NCBI RefSeq assembly: GCF_014202505.1
Contig: NZ_JACHGW010000004.1
Location: forward strand, 372,001 to 436,000
From: Armatimonas rosea
Lineage (GTDB): Bacteria; Armatimonadota; Armatimonadia; Armatimonadales; Armatimonadaceae
Length of the DNA stretch: 64,000 nt
Reading direction: 5' to 3'
A program made the translations under genes and the position numbers. Under the pieces are notes generated by a model. That model searched no databases, was not told where the DNA came from, and saw nothing but the letters and a program-made list of their open reading frames with translations. Position 1 is the stretch's first letter. Each line of letters begins with the position of its first letter. Positions 26,578-35,274 of this stretch are shown one piece after another.

Positions 26578-27713
26578 TTACCTTTACCTGCCTGTGCCTT
26601 GAGTTGCTGGAGCACGGTCGCCGCTCGCGCCGTGTTCTGCGTGTACCAGTCAAAATCGCTTGCCGTGTACCCTAGGAGATCGTGGTTAGGGAGCCACTCC
26701 GGGACGGTTGCCCGGAGCTTCTGCACGGTCTGGGCATCGGGGGCCTGTAGCAGCGCGAGCTGCTGCTGAACCACCGCTCCGTAGTGGGCCGCCTGGTAGT
26801 TGGCGATTACCCGCAAAATCGGGACACGGGTCATCCTGTTGATGTTCTCCGACGGCGCAAAGAAGCGTGGGTAGCTCAGGTACTGGGCGTAGTCCTTCCG
26901 CTCTGCTTGCTGTGCCGAGATCTCCGCGATAAAGGCGGGACGCTTTGCCAGGATGCTCTCCAGTCGCAGGGTAGCTGCACGGGCCTCCGTCGGGCTGAGC
27001 TGGGAAGCACTAAAGGCCAGCGCCTCCAGCCCCTGGCGCAGTGCCGTTTCCCGTGCGTAGTGGTTCGCCTGGGTCCCAAGCGCCATTGCATCGAGGTACG
27101 CCGAGACTGCCTCCCCATGTCTCCCCGCTGCCGCGGCAAGCACCCCGTGACGAATCGAAATCACGGTGAGATCACGGGAAGTTACAAAGAAAGAGTGCTG
27201 CTGGCCGTTGCGGTGATCAAAGGTCCGCGCGAGGGCCTGCTGCACCAGGGGGAGGAGCGGTGCCCCCCGCTGGTCGAGCGCCCGGATATCCTCAAGGGCC
27301 TTCACGCCATACGGGTCCTGCAGGCCCTTGGGCAAGCGCGTCTTGCCATGCGACGACTCCCGCTGGCTGTCTCGGAACGGCCGAAAGTCGTTTTTAAGCA
27401 GAGTCTCCGCGCGCGCATAGACCGCGTTAGCACTATCCGGCGCGAGCACCAAGGGCTTGTAGGGCGTGTTCAGGGCGACGAGCTTCTGGTCGGGGGGCAT
27501 CCAGGGAACGACAAAGAACAAGACAAGGCCAAGGACTGCCTGACGGAGCAGGAGCTTCCTCGGGGTGCGTGCCTTCCGCCGCACCGTGCTGGGGAGCGCT
27601 TGCACGGTGCTCACGTCCACGCTCTGTTGTTGCCCACCAACCACCGTGGCAGGGACGGTGACAGGGGCACGGTAGAGCGCCGGGGATGGGGTCTCTTGTA
27701 GCTTTTGACGCAT
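26574..27713 (-). CDS. Tandem paralogue 2: membrane-anchored helical protein
   Basis: The 379-residue protein starts MRQKLQETPSPALYRAPVTV and has a membrane segment ending FVVPWMPPD near residue 75, then SANAVYARAETLL and LQDPYGVKALEDIRALDQRG. The start MRQKLQETPSP is almost the same as in paralogues 4 and 5, which supports the chosen start in all three. The domain after residue 100 is rich in Ala, Gln and Leu and probably helical. No known domain is recognised. Confidence 0.72.
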   Translation of the reverse strand: MRQKLQETPSPALYRAPVTVPATVVGGQQQSVDVSTVQALPSTVRRKARTPRKLLLRQAVLGLVLFFVVPWMPPDQKLVALNTPYKPLVLAPDSANAVYARAETLLKNDFRPFRDSQRESSHGKTRLPKGLQDPYGVKALEDIRALDQRGAPLLPLVQQALARTFDHRNGQQHSFFVTSRDLTVISIRHGVLAAAAGRHGEAVSAYLDAMALGTQANHYARETALRQGLEALAFSASQLSPTEARAATLRLESILAKRPAFIAEISAQQAERKDYAQYLSYPRFFAPSENINRMTRVPILRVIANYQAAHYGAVVQQQLALLQAPDAQTVQKLRATVPEWLPNHDLLGYTASDFDWYTQNTARAATVLQQLKAQAGKGK

Positions 27714-27716
27714 GGG

Positions 27717-28877
27717 CTACTCTCCGGTTTGCTGTATCTTCAGGGCCTTGAGCGCCTCGCGCTGGGCTTCCCAGTCCTGGTGCGCCTTTGCCAAGCGCTC
27801 TAACCCCGTGCCCAGGTCCTCGCTGTGAGGGAGCTTCGGCACGGGAGGAAGCGTGATCTTGGCGGCCGCCTCGGCAGTGGGAGCCAGAGCACGCGCACGG
27901 AGGGCGGTGATATAGGGCGTGTAGGCATCGACCACGCCCTGGGTCCCGTAGCGCAAGATCGCCCCCTGCCGCGCCATGCTCGCCCGTGTCTGCTCCAGCA
28001 AGCTGCCATCGGCGATGTTGTACCAGTTGAGCGGCTTGGCGACCGTGACATCCCCGTACGAGAAGCGTGACACCGTGCCCGTGAGGAGCGACTGCAATAC
28101 CTCAATCGTCTGCCGCTCGCGCTCATTGGCAAGTGTCTCCCAGTCGGGCTCCGCCTGCCGCAGGTCCTCCAAGGCCGCGCGGATTTTCACCGTCTCCGCC
28201 GCCGTGAAGCGATCTTTCTCTAAGATCGGCCGCCACTCGGTATAAGCAACGTTGAGGAACTCGGAGTCGCTTACGGAGCGGACACTTGTGGCATCGAGCT
28301 TAATCATCCCTACCAAGGCCTCAACCGCTTGCGCACGCTTGCCATCGGCGAGCGCCACGGTGTACTCCGCCTCAAGCAAGCGATTCAGTGTCGAGGTGTA
28401 GACCCGCTCGTTGTCAATGAGGCCGATATCCTTGCCTAGCGCTTGGTGCAAGAGTGAGAGCGCGGTCGCATTCACCGCAAGAACATTGCGCTTGTCGGTG
28501 AGTGTCTGCTTATCGAGGTAAAAGAGGCTTGGGGTGCTCAGGTCCGACGCCGCACGAAGATAGGCCTCCCCACCGACCTCTCTCCTAGGCAACCGGACCA
28601 CATGCTTAGCATGGGCTGTCGGCAGAGTCGGGGCCTCGTTGAGGCTGAGGTAGTGCAGGCTTCCTAAAAACAACAAAAAGGCCCCGGAGATCAGCGCCAC
28701 CCGCTTCGGGTGCGCCAGAGGCTTCTTTACCTTCGTGAGCGAGGTCGGCGTGACACTCGCTTCGTAGTCTTCCGTGTGCTCCATCCGCGGACGGGCTTGG
28801 CTTGGGGAAACCTTCGTGGGGGCTGCGACAGCATAGCGCGGAGCGCTTTCCTCGGCGACAACAGTTTTAAGACGCAT
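27717..28877 (-). CDS. Tandem paralogue 1: membrane-anchored helical protein, first in operon
   Basis: The 386-residue protein is the most divergent member and the first gene of the five-gene run. I chose ATG 28877 because MRLKTVVAEESAPRYAV then lines up with the MRxxL start of the paralogues; the longer frame from 28934 is rejected. A membrane segment lies near residues 74-92 (VALISGAFLLFLGSLHYLSL), followed by a helical outer domain. The conserved PWxP of the others is missing. The upstream region (28878-29056) is packed with hairpins and is shared with a divergent Uma2 gene. Confidence 0.68.
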   Translation of the reverse strand: MRLKTVVAEESAPRYAVAAPTKVSPSQARPRMEHTEDYEASVTPTSLTKVKKPLAHPKRVALISGAFLLFLGSLHYLSLNEAPTLPTAHAKHVVRLPRREVGGEAYLRAASDLSTPSLFYLDKQTLTDKRNVLAVNATALSLLHQALGKDIGLIDNERVYTSTLNRLLEAEYTVALADGKRAQAVEALVGMIKLDATSVRSVSDSEFLNVAYTEWRPILEKDRFTAAETVKIRAALEDLRQAEPDWETLANERERQTIEVLQSLLTGTVSRFSYGDVTVAKPLNWYNIADGSLLEQTRASMARQGAILRYGTQGVVDAYTPYITALRARALAPTAEAAAKITLPPVPKLPHSEDLGTGLERLAKAHQDWEAQREALKALKIQQTGE

Positions 28878-28921
28878 ACTAGCATAATCGGCAGGAGTCC
28901 ATTTCGAGGAGAGAGGTTTGT

Positions 28922-29000
28922 GCCCGGACAACATAGAGACCCAGACAACGAGTGTCCGGGCTTGCCCGAAGACTTGTTCTTCGGGAACCCTGTTGGTTCC
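28922..29000. repeat. Cluster of three hairpins between divergent genes
   Basis: GCCCGGACA/TGTCCGGGC (28922-28930, 28953-28961), CCCGAAGA-CTTGT-TCTTCGGG (28965-28985) and GGAACC-CTGTT-GGTTCC (28984-29000) follow one another, all perfect stems; the last two overlap by two bases. Confidence 0.75.
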
Positions 29001-29044
29001 GGTACAACTCGTCCCTCGGGCAATGCGTTCCTCGGAGCAAGCGG

Positions 29045-29050
29045 TACAAT
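29045..29050 (+). promoter_or_regulatory. Predicted -10 box for leaderless Uma2 transcript
   Basis: TACAAT ends six bases before ATG 29057 and no ribosome site lies between. The -35 region is not recognisable. Confidence 0.45.
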
Positions 29051-29056
29051 ACGGCT

Positions 29057-29605
29057 ATGTCTGCCCCCAATACCCGCTGGACAACGGCTGAAGAGCTGGC
29101 GGCATTTCCTGCCCACCTGCACTACTAGCTGATTCGAGGAAAACTACGTAAGATGGCCCCTGCTGGCGATGCGCACGGCGCATACACCATGGACTTGGCC
29201 ACCGAGCTAAACTACTACATTCGTCTTCACGATCTAGGGCGTGGCTACGCCGCGGAGACGGGTTTTCGCCTGTCCCGAAACCCGGATACAGTGCTGGCTC
29301 CTGATTTCGCCTTTGTCGCCAAGGCACGCCTGACCGAGCAACCGGGACCGGGATTTGTGGCACTCGTCCCCGATCTGGTGCTGGAGACCCGCTCGCCCGG
29401 TGATACGTCGAAGGGGATGGCCGATAAGCTGGCGCTCTGGATGGGCTTTGGGGTCCGCCTCGCGCTGCACCTGGAGCCGCGCACGAAACGCCTGACGGTC
29501 CACACGCCGGGCAGCCCGCCGCAGGTGCTCACCGCAGCCGACACGCTCACGGGCGGCGATGTCTTGCCAGGTTTTACGCTTCCCCTCAGCCGACTCTTCG
29601 CGTGA
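29057..29605 (+). pseudogene. Uma2-family (DUF820) endonuclease gene broken by in-frame TAG
   Basis: Read from ATG 29057 the frame gives SAPNTRWTTAEELAAFPAHL, HY, then TAG (29126-29128), then LIRGKLRKMAPAGDAHG and a complete Uma2 body (PDFAFVAKARL, LVPDLVLETRSPGDTSKGMA, DKLALWMGFGVRL). In intact relatives the interrupted spot is the YELIRGE motif, so the stop most simply arose from GAG to TAG. A restart at ATG 29153 would give 150 residues but lacks the first conserved strand and its Glu, so it is probably inactive. Uma2 proteins are PD-(D/E)xK-like nucleases of unclear role that are amplified in many genomes. Confidence 0.75.
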
Positions 29606-29667
29606 TTTGGTACAATGCCTCCTGAGAGCTCGCCGTCGCGAGCAACGAAACTTTTTAGGAGCAAATT

Positions 29668-30822
<1,155 letters not shown>

Positions 30823-30848
30823 TTCCGGGCGTCCGGGCGGATATCCGA

Positions 30849-30897
30849 CGGGCGGCTAAAGCGGCCCGCTGTTGCGGCAAGACCCCTAAAGGGGCCT
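30849..30897 (+). repeat. R2 two-hairpin repeat
   Basis: Hairpin 1 CGGGCGGCTAAAGCGGCCCG (30849-30868), linker CTGTTGCGGCAAGA, hairpin 2 CCCC-TAAA-GGGG (30883-30894). It lies behind the isocitrate dehydrogenase gene and is nearly identical to the copy at 42212-42262 on the other strand. Confidence 0.85.
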
Positions 30898-30933
30898 CGT
30901 TGCGATGGCGGGCCTTCCCATTACGAGACGCAA

Positions 30934-31275
30934 ATGAGTAAAGAGCCAACCCAATACGAGCGGTACGAGCTCCCGGATAGTATAGCCACGGTCCTCAGTG
31001 TGGTTCTCCCGCTGGGGGTGTACTTGGTGCTTCTTGGGCAACCGCTAACACCACTTTGGAAAATAGGCGGACTGGCTCTGTGCTGGGCGCTTACGGTCTT
31101 TGGAGCTGCGCCCTACGTCACGTGGTGGCTCTGGCGGCTTCTTCTAAAAGTCCGTCACAAAACAATCCCTGATTCGGTAAGCCTCCACTCCGAAAATCAC
31201 ACCGTTGTCTCCGCGATCGTTCTCGCAATGGTGGTCGTTGTTATTTTCCAGCTACAGCGTCTTCCGCATCGGTGA
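30934..31275 (+). CDS. Small membrane protein, function unknown
   Basis: The 113-residue protein has three likely membrane segments (residues about 17-35, 43-62 and 90-108) with short charged loops and no known motif. It starts 36 bases behind the R2 repeat and 111 bases after the isocitrate dehydrogenase gene, in the same direction. No family is recognised; the composition is normal for the window. Confidence 0.6.
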   Translation: MSKEPTQYERYELPDSIATVLSVVLPLGVYLVLLGQPLTPLWKIGGLALCWALTVFGAAPYVTWWLWRLLLKVRHKTIPDSVSLHSENHTVVSAIVLAMVVVVIFQLQRLPHR

Positions 31276-31302
31276 GCAAGCCCCGTGGGTCAGGACACCG
31301 CG

Positions 31303-32418
31303 CTACGGTTTCGGGGGCGGAAGCGCGGGGCCGCCGGTGAGGGCGCGAATGGTGTCTTTATCGAGGACGGCTCCAGTCGTAAAGTCAAAGAGATGGCCGG
31401 GGGTGTCCCAGAAGATCGGGGCGATTTTATAGCGGTGCGCGGTCTGGACCACCGTTCGGTTCCAGTACGTGGTCGAGGCGAGGTGCCGCTCCCGCTCGAT
31501 CCCCTTCAGTTCCGGGTTGTTCAGGCGTCGGTCGGCGCGGAACTCTCCGAGAAGCACGGGAATCCCCTTGCGGACAAACTTCTCGTGCATCGACTTGAAG
31601 AGCGCGTCCATCCCCGCCTCGTCGGCGAAGGTCGCATTGCGCTCCGGCAGCGCGGTCGAGCGGTAGTCTTTTCCCCAAAAATAGGCCATCTTGCCCCAGG
31701 ACTCGTCTTTGGACATCAAGCAGAACTGGTACGGCGTGTAGTAGTGCACCTCCACCATCAGCCGGCCCTTGGTGGGGTCCTTGGGCAAGGCATCCATGAG
31801 CTTGTTGGTCTTCTCAATATCGGTACTGGGGCCGGAGACAATCAGCCAGCGCGACGTGTTCTTGCCGCCCGTGGCGCGCACGGAGTCCACAAAGGTCTGG
31901 TAGTAGGTGAGGAGCTCGGCCATCTTGGCGGGGGAATCGACATTGGGCTCGTTGGCACCGGCAAAGAGAAGACGGCTGTCGTAGCCGGCGAAGGCCTGCG
32001 CGATCTGGGTCCAGTACGCCTTCATCTTCGTGTCGATGGCCGGATCGACCGTCCCTGTGAGCTTGTTCTCCAGCCAGCCACCGTCCCAGTGGGCGTTGAT
32101 AATCACGTGCAGGCGCTGCGCCAGGCACCAGTCCACGACTTGCTTCACCTGTGCCAGGTAGCCCGGATCGATCTTGTGGGTCGTCTTGTCGGCGTGGCTG
32201 TCCCAGGCGCAGGGAACCCGCACGGTATTGAACCCCGCCCGCGCCACCGACTGGATCAGCGCCGCGCTCGGCTTGCCTCCCCAGGTTCCGACTCCACTGG
32301 GCGGCTCCATCGTGTTTCCCAGGTTCCACCCGTAGGTGGGCGTGGGAAGCTGCGCGAGTGCACGGACGGGAAGTGTGAGGAGAAAAGCGAGGCTGAGGAG
32401 AGAGAGTTGTCTGTTCAT
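31303..32418 (-). CDS. Secreted glycoside hydrolase family 5 (cellulase-like)
   Basis: The 371-residue protein has a signal peptide (MNRQLSLLSLAFLLTLPVRA) and a GH5 barrel: GWNLGNTMEPP, FNTVRVPCAWDSH, HVIINAHWDGGW, GANEPN with the acid/base Glu157, HYYTPYQF, and LLGEFRA with the nucleophile Glu292. GH5 enzymes cut beta-linked glucans, mannans or xylans by a retaining mechanism; the wording is closest to endoglucanases. It should act outside the cytoplasmic membrane. It is divergent from the CPT-like kinase gene with only 29 bases between starts, so the promoters overlap. Confidence 0.92.
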   Translation of the reverse strand: MNRQLSLLSLAFLLTLPVRALAQLPTPTYGWNLGNTMEPPSGVGTWGGKPSAALIQSVARAGFNTVRVPCAWDSHADKTTHKIDPGYLAQVKQVVDWCLAQRLHVIINAHWDGGWLENKLTGTVDPAIDTKMKAYWTQIAQAFAGYDSRLLFAGANEPNVDSPAKMAELLTYYQTFVDSVRATGGKNTSRWLIVSGPSTDIEKTNKLMDALPKDPTKGRLMVEVHYYTPYQFCLMSKDESWGKMAYFWGKDYRSTALPERNATFADEAGMDALFKSMHEKFVRKGIPVLLGEFRADRRLNNPELKGIERERHLASTTYWNRTVVQTAHRYKIAPIFWDTPGHLFDFTTGAVLDKDTIRALTGGPALPPPKP

Positions 32419-32434
32419 GGGGTGCTTTTACAGG

Positions 32435-32440
32435 TATACC
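32435..32440 (+). promoter_or_regulatory. Predicted -10 box, leaderless CPT-like gene
   Basis: TATACC ends seven bases before ATG 32448 without a ribosome site. The whole promoter would lie within the 5' end of the divergent GH5 gene. Confidence 0.4.
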
Positions 32441-32447
32441 ATACACC

Positions 32448-32984
32448 ATGCAGGGCAAGATAATTCTGGTCAATGGCGCATCGAGCTCCGGCAAGACAAC
32501 CCTCTGCCGGGCGCTCCAAGCCGCGCTCCCCGAGCTGTTCTGGTACCTGAGTCTCGACCACTACCGCGAGCTAGGGATCATCCCCTGGGACCGTGTCCGC
32601 AGCGGTGAGTTCGACCGCCAGACCCTCCGTCCCCAGCTCTTCGAGGGTTTCTACCGGACGCTCCCCGCGCTCGCGGAGGCGGGAAACAATCTCCTTATCG
32701 AGCATATCCTCGCCCCGAATGACTACCCCGAGCGGCTCTTCGAAGTTCTCGCCCCCTTTGAGGTCTTCTTTGTGGGAGTGCACTGCCCGCTCGATGAGCT
32801 AGAGCGCCGGGAGCGCGTCCGCGGCGACCGCCCCCTCGGCGATGCGCGCAAGGACTTCGCCGTCACCCACACCTATTTCCCCTACGATATCGAGATTGAC
32901 TCCACCCAGCCCGCCCCCGAAAACGCCGCCCGTATCATCACCGCTTGGCAGGCACGCCCTGTCCAAGAAAACCCCGAGAGGTAG
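32448..32984 (+). CDS. Chloramphenicol phosphotransferase-like P-loop kinase
   Basis: The 178-residue protein has a Walker A motif GASSSGKT at residues 10-17 and the layout of CPT-like kinases: WYLSLDHY, NNLLIEHIL, FFVGVHCPLDELERRERVRG, and a C-terminal DIEIDSTQPAPENAARII. The reference enzyme phosphorylates chloramphenicol, but most relatives have unknown substrates, so resistance should not be assumed. It is cytoplasmic. The next gene starts 7 bases behind it. Confidence 0.82.
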   Translation: MQGKIILVNGASSSGKTTLCRALQAALPELFWYLSLDHYRELGIIPWDRVRSGEFDRQTLRPQLFEGFYRTLPALAEAGNNLLIEHILAPNDYPERLFEVLAPFEVFFVGVHCPLDELERRERVRGDRPLGDARKDFAVTHTYFPYDIEIDSTQPAPENAARIITAWQARPVQENPER

Positions 32985-32991
32985 TCCTTTG

Positions 32992-33585
32992 ATGCTCCAA
33001 GCACCTTTTCCCTGGGAGACGCCTTTGTCACCCGTTTCACAACGAATCACAGAGTTATTTCAGACAGATCGAGAGAGTGCCTTACGCCTCGGGGACAAAT
33101 TGCAAACCGTGAAAGAGGAGCTCGGTGTCGATATCAGGAACCTCTACGAAAATCTCTATCTCATGACCGAGAAGCCCCGGTACTTTCGTCGGCGCACGAT
33201 CCTAGAGGAAGGATACTGTGCCGCAGTCTCACTTTGGACAAGGGCCCACGGCTACCATTTCGAATACCTCCTGCTGTTTCCCGACGAACACACCTGCCAC
33301 TGGTCGCGCTCCGATGACCTCTCCGATCCCGAACAGAGAGTGCGTACCGATATCCCCCTCGATATTGCCAGCCTGCAAAAATTCTCCCGACTCCTCTACG
33401 ACGGTGAGTTTCCCGACTTCAACCGTGGCATCGAACGTGGCTATCTTCTGCACTTCTGCCACTATGATTTCTCCGCGTTTTGTGGCTTCTACGACAATCC
33501 CCAATGCGAGGAATGGCTAGAATCTCGGGGGCTCCATGCGATCTACAAAATGATCCACACTACAATACATACCAACCCATCATAG
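32992..33585 (+). CDS. Hypothetical protein
   Basis: The 197-residue protein has no membrane segment or signal peptide. It is rich in Tyr, His, Phe and Cys towards the C-terminus (YLLHFCHYDFSAFCGFYDN), with the ending LESRGLHAIYKMIH. I do not recognise the family. ATG 32992 lies 7 bases after the kinase stop; an earlier frame opening within the kinase gene is rejected. Codon use is somewhat less GC-rich than that of its neighbours. Confidence 0.6.
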   Translation: MLQAPFPWETPLSPVSQRITELFQTDRESALRLGDKLQTVKEELGVDIRNLYENLYLMTEKPRYFRRRTILEEGYCAAVSLWTRAHGYHFEYLLLFPDEHTCHWSRSDDLSDPEQRVRTDIPLDIASLQKFSRLLYDGEFPDFNRGIERGYLLHFCHYDFSAFCGFYDNPQCEEWLESRGLHAIYKMIHTTIHTNPS

Positions 33586-33600
33586 ATCATCACACCCCTC

Positions 33601-33650
33601 AGGCCGATTTATCGGTCTTGCCGCACCAGCGGGCCCATTTATGCGCCCGG
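33601..33650 (-). repeat. R2 two-hairpin repeat, divergent copy
   Basis: On the minus strand: hairpin 1 CGGGCGCATAAATGGGCCCG (33630-33649), linker TGCGGCAAGA, hairpin 2 CCGA-TAAA-TCGG (33604-33615). Both stems differ from the other copies by paired changes while the TAAA loops stay the same. Confidence 0.8.
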
Positions 33651-34229
33651 ATGAAAAACGATGAAAACGCCGAAAATCACCCCATGAAACCAACGGACAA
33701 ACCACCCAAACAGCTTGTCAGGACCGTGATCCTAACCATTCTGATGGTAGTCCCGCTCTTAATTTCGCTTCAAGTATTCCCCGTCGCGCTCATTCAAGTT
33801 ATCTATATAGCGTCGCTTCTTGCATTCCCCTTGGCGCTCTTGCTCGGCGTTTGGCTACTGAACGGAGCGTGCCACAAGCGCTGGTTTGGACTGTTTTTGG
33901 CGCTGATCGTCTTCATGCCAATCGGTTTCTTCGGCACGATGATCTGGGAATCTGGCGATGAGATGTGCCACAAAGCCGCGCGAAATGGCAGTGTGGAGTG
34001 GCTCCGCACGGTGCTCACAGGCGGCCCGGATGTCGTCGATACTCATGGCAACTCCCTTCTCATGAAGGCAGCGCAGTACGGCCATACGGAGATGGTGCGC
34101 GAGCTTCTGCGACGTGGCGCACGGACGGGCTACCGCGACGGCGACGGAGACACAGCGCTCTCGGTGGCGATCCGCTACAAGCACGATGACTGCGTTCGCC
34201 TATTGCGTGAGGCCGGAGCCCGCTGGTGA
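33651..34229 (+). CDS. Membrane protein with ankyrin repeats
   Basis: The 192-residue protein has two or three hydrophobic segments (about residues 24-45, 48-70 and 80-98) followed by about three ankyrin repeats from residue 105 to the end (HKAARNGSVEWLRTVL, NSLLMKAAQYGHTEMVRELL, DTALSVAIRYKHDDCVRLL). The repeats would face one side of the membrane and bind a partner protein. ATG 33651 directly follows the R2 repeat; ATG 33684 is an alternative. No linked enzyme gene points to a function. Confidence 0.72.
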   Translation: MKNDENAENHPMKPTDKPPKQLVRTVILTILMVVPLLISLQVFPVALIQVIYIASLLAFPLALLLGVWLLNGACHKRWFGLFLALIVFMPIGFFGTMIWESGDEMCHKAARNGSVEWLRTVLTGGPDVVDTHGNSLLMKAAQYGHTEMVRELLRRGARTGYRDGDGDTALSVAIRYKHDDCVRLLREAGARW

Positions 34230-34234
34230 CCTCT

Positions 34235-34316
34235 CCCCCTTCGTCCCTCGGAACGAGGGTTTCAAGCGAAGGGGGTCGCGAGCCGTGCGAGCGGGGGGAT
34301 GTCCGCCGGGGGGATG
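34235..34316 (+). repeat. R1 repeat, long form
   Basis: Outer arms CCCCCTTCG/CGAAGGGGG enclose inner hairpin CCCTCG-GAA-CGAGGG (34245-34259) and TTTCAAG; hairpin 2 is CGC-GA-GC-CGT-GC-GA-GCG with facing GA steps, followed by two GGGGGGATG tails (ending 34316). Confidence 0.85.
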
Positions 34317-34330
34317 CGATGCCTGTCAGG

Positions 34331-34336
34331 TAGAAT
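34331..34336 (+). promoter_or_regulatory. Predicted -10 box, leaderless esterase gene
   Basis: TAGAAT ends six bases before ATG 34343 with no ribosome site. The -35 position falls into the G-rich tail of the R1 repeat, so no -35 box is seen. Confidence 0.5.
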
Positions 34337-34342
34337 AACCAC

Positions 34343-35077
34343 ATGGCATTTCTCGACTACCACTACTTCTCGCAGGCACTCGGCAAGCAGACGGCGGCCT
34401 ATGTCTTGCTACCCGAGACCGGCGTCGGTCCCTTCCCCGTGCTCTATCTCCTCCACGGCCTCTCCGACAACCACACGATCTGGCTACGGCGCACGGCGAT
34501 CGAGCGCTATGTCGCCAACCTCCCGCTGATCGTGGTCATGCCCGATGGTGGCCGGGGCTTCTACGCCGATGCCGCGGAGGGCTACGCCTACGGAAAAGCA
34601 ATCGGCGAGGAGCTGGTGGACCGGATCGACAAGACCTTCCCGACCCAAGCCACCCGCGACGGTCGCGTGATCGCGGGGCTCTCGATGGGCGGCTACGGGG
34701 CGGCGCGGCTGGCACTGGCCTACCCGGAGCGCTTCCGGGCGGCGCATAGCCTCTCGGGCGCGGTGGGCTTTGGGCACAAGGACCCGAACTGGGACGATGC
34801 CCGAACCCCGGAGTTCAAGCGGATTGTCGGGGACGACTACAAGGGCGGCGACTGCGATCTCTACGCCCTCGCCGAGAAGAACCAGGCCGCGGGGACACTC
34901 CCCCAGCTTCGGATCGACTGCGGCACCGAGGATTTCTTACTGGAGGACAACCGCGCCTTCACCAAGTTCCTGACCGAGCAGGGCATCCCCCACGAGTACG
35001 AGGAGTTCCCCGGCGCACACACCTGGGAGTACTGGGACCTCCACATCCAAGACGCGCTCAAGTTCTTCTTTCCGTAG
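34343..35077 (+). CDS. Alpha/beta-hydrolase esterase (S-formylglutathione hydrolase/EstA-like)
   Basis: The 244-residue protein has an esterase D-like fold: LLHGLSDNHTIW, VVMPDGGRGFY, nucleophile Ser114 in GLSMGG, Asp197 in CGTEDFLL, and His226 in GAHTWEYW. This Ser-Asp-His set and the length match tributyrin esterases and S-formylglutathione hydrolases. It should be cytoplasmic and cut short-chain esters; which one is not clear. No glutathione-dependent formaldehyde dehydrogenase gene is near, so a general esterase role is more likely. Confidence 0.9.
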   Translation: MAFLDYHYFSQALGKQTAAYVLLPETGVGPFPVLYLLHGLSDNHTIWLRRTAIERYVANLPLIVVMPDGGRGFYADAAEGYAYGKAIGEELVDRIDKTFPTQATRDGRVIAGLSMGGYGAARLALAYPERFRAAHSLSGAVGFGHKDPNWDDARTPEFKRIVGDDYKGGDCDLYALAEKNQAAGTLPQLRIDCGTEDFLLEDNRAFTKFLTEQGIPHEYEEFPGAHTWEYWDLHIQDALKFFFP

Positions 35078-35105
35078 AACTCCGTGAGATCGCCGCGGTT
35101 GGAGC

Positions 35106-35224
35106 GGGGCGTCTTGCAGTCCTCGTGCCTCGGACACAAAGGGCTTCGCCCATAATCCTGAGTTTATTCGGGGGTATGGCCGGAGGCCTTCGTGTCGGAG
35201 CCTGCGACGATAGCAAGACGCCCC
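35106..35224. repeat. 119-base imperfect palindrome
   Basis: GGGGCGTCTTGC (35106-35117) is the exact reverse complement of 35213-35224; inside it CTCGGACAC (35129-35137) pairs with GTGTCGGAG (35192-35200) with one mismatch, and GGGC-TTC-GCCC (35141-35151) is a further hairpin. Confidence 0.75.
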
Positions 35225-35263
35225 CCTCCCACGGGGGCGATCCAACTGGGGCGGATCAGGCGG

Positions 35264-35269
35264 TAAAAT
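35264..35269 (+). promoter_or_regulatory. Predicted -10 box, near-leaderless transglutaminase gene
   Basis: TAAAAT ends five bases before ATG 35275; no ribosome site is present. Confidence 0.45.
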
Positions 35270-35274
35270 AGCGC

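Noticed and set aside
31285-32463. 392-codon plus-strand frame
   Set aside because: Antisense to the GH5 gene, whose catalytic motifs are all present on the minus strand.
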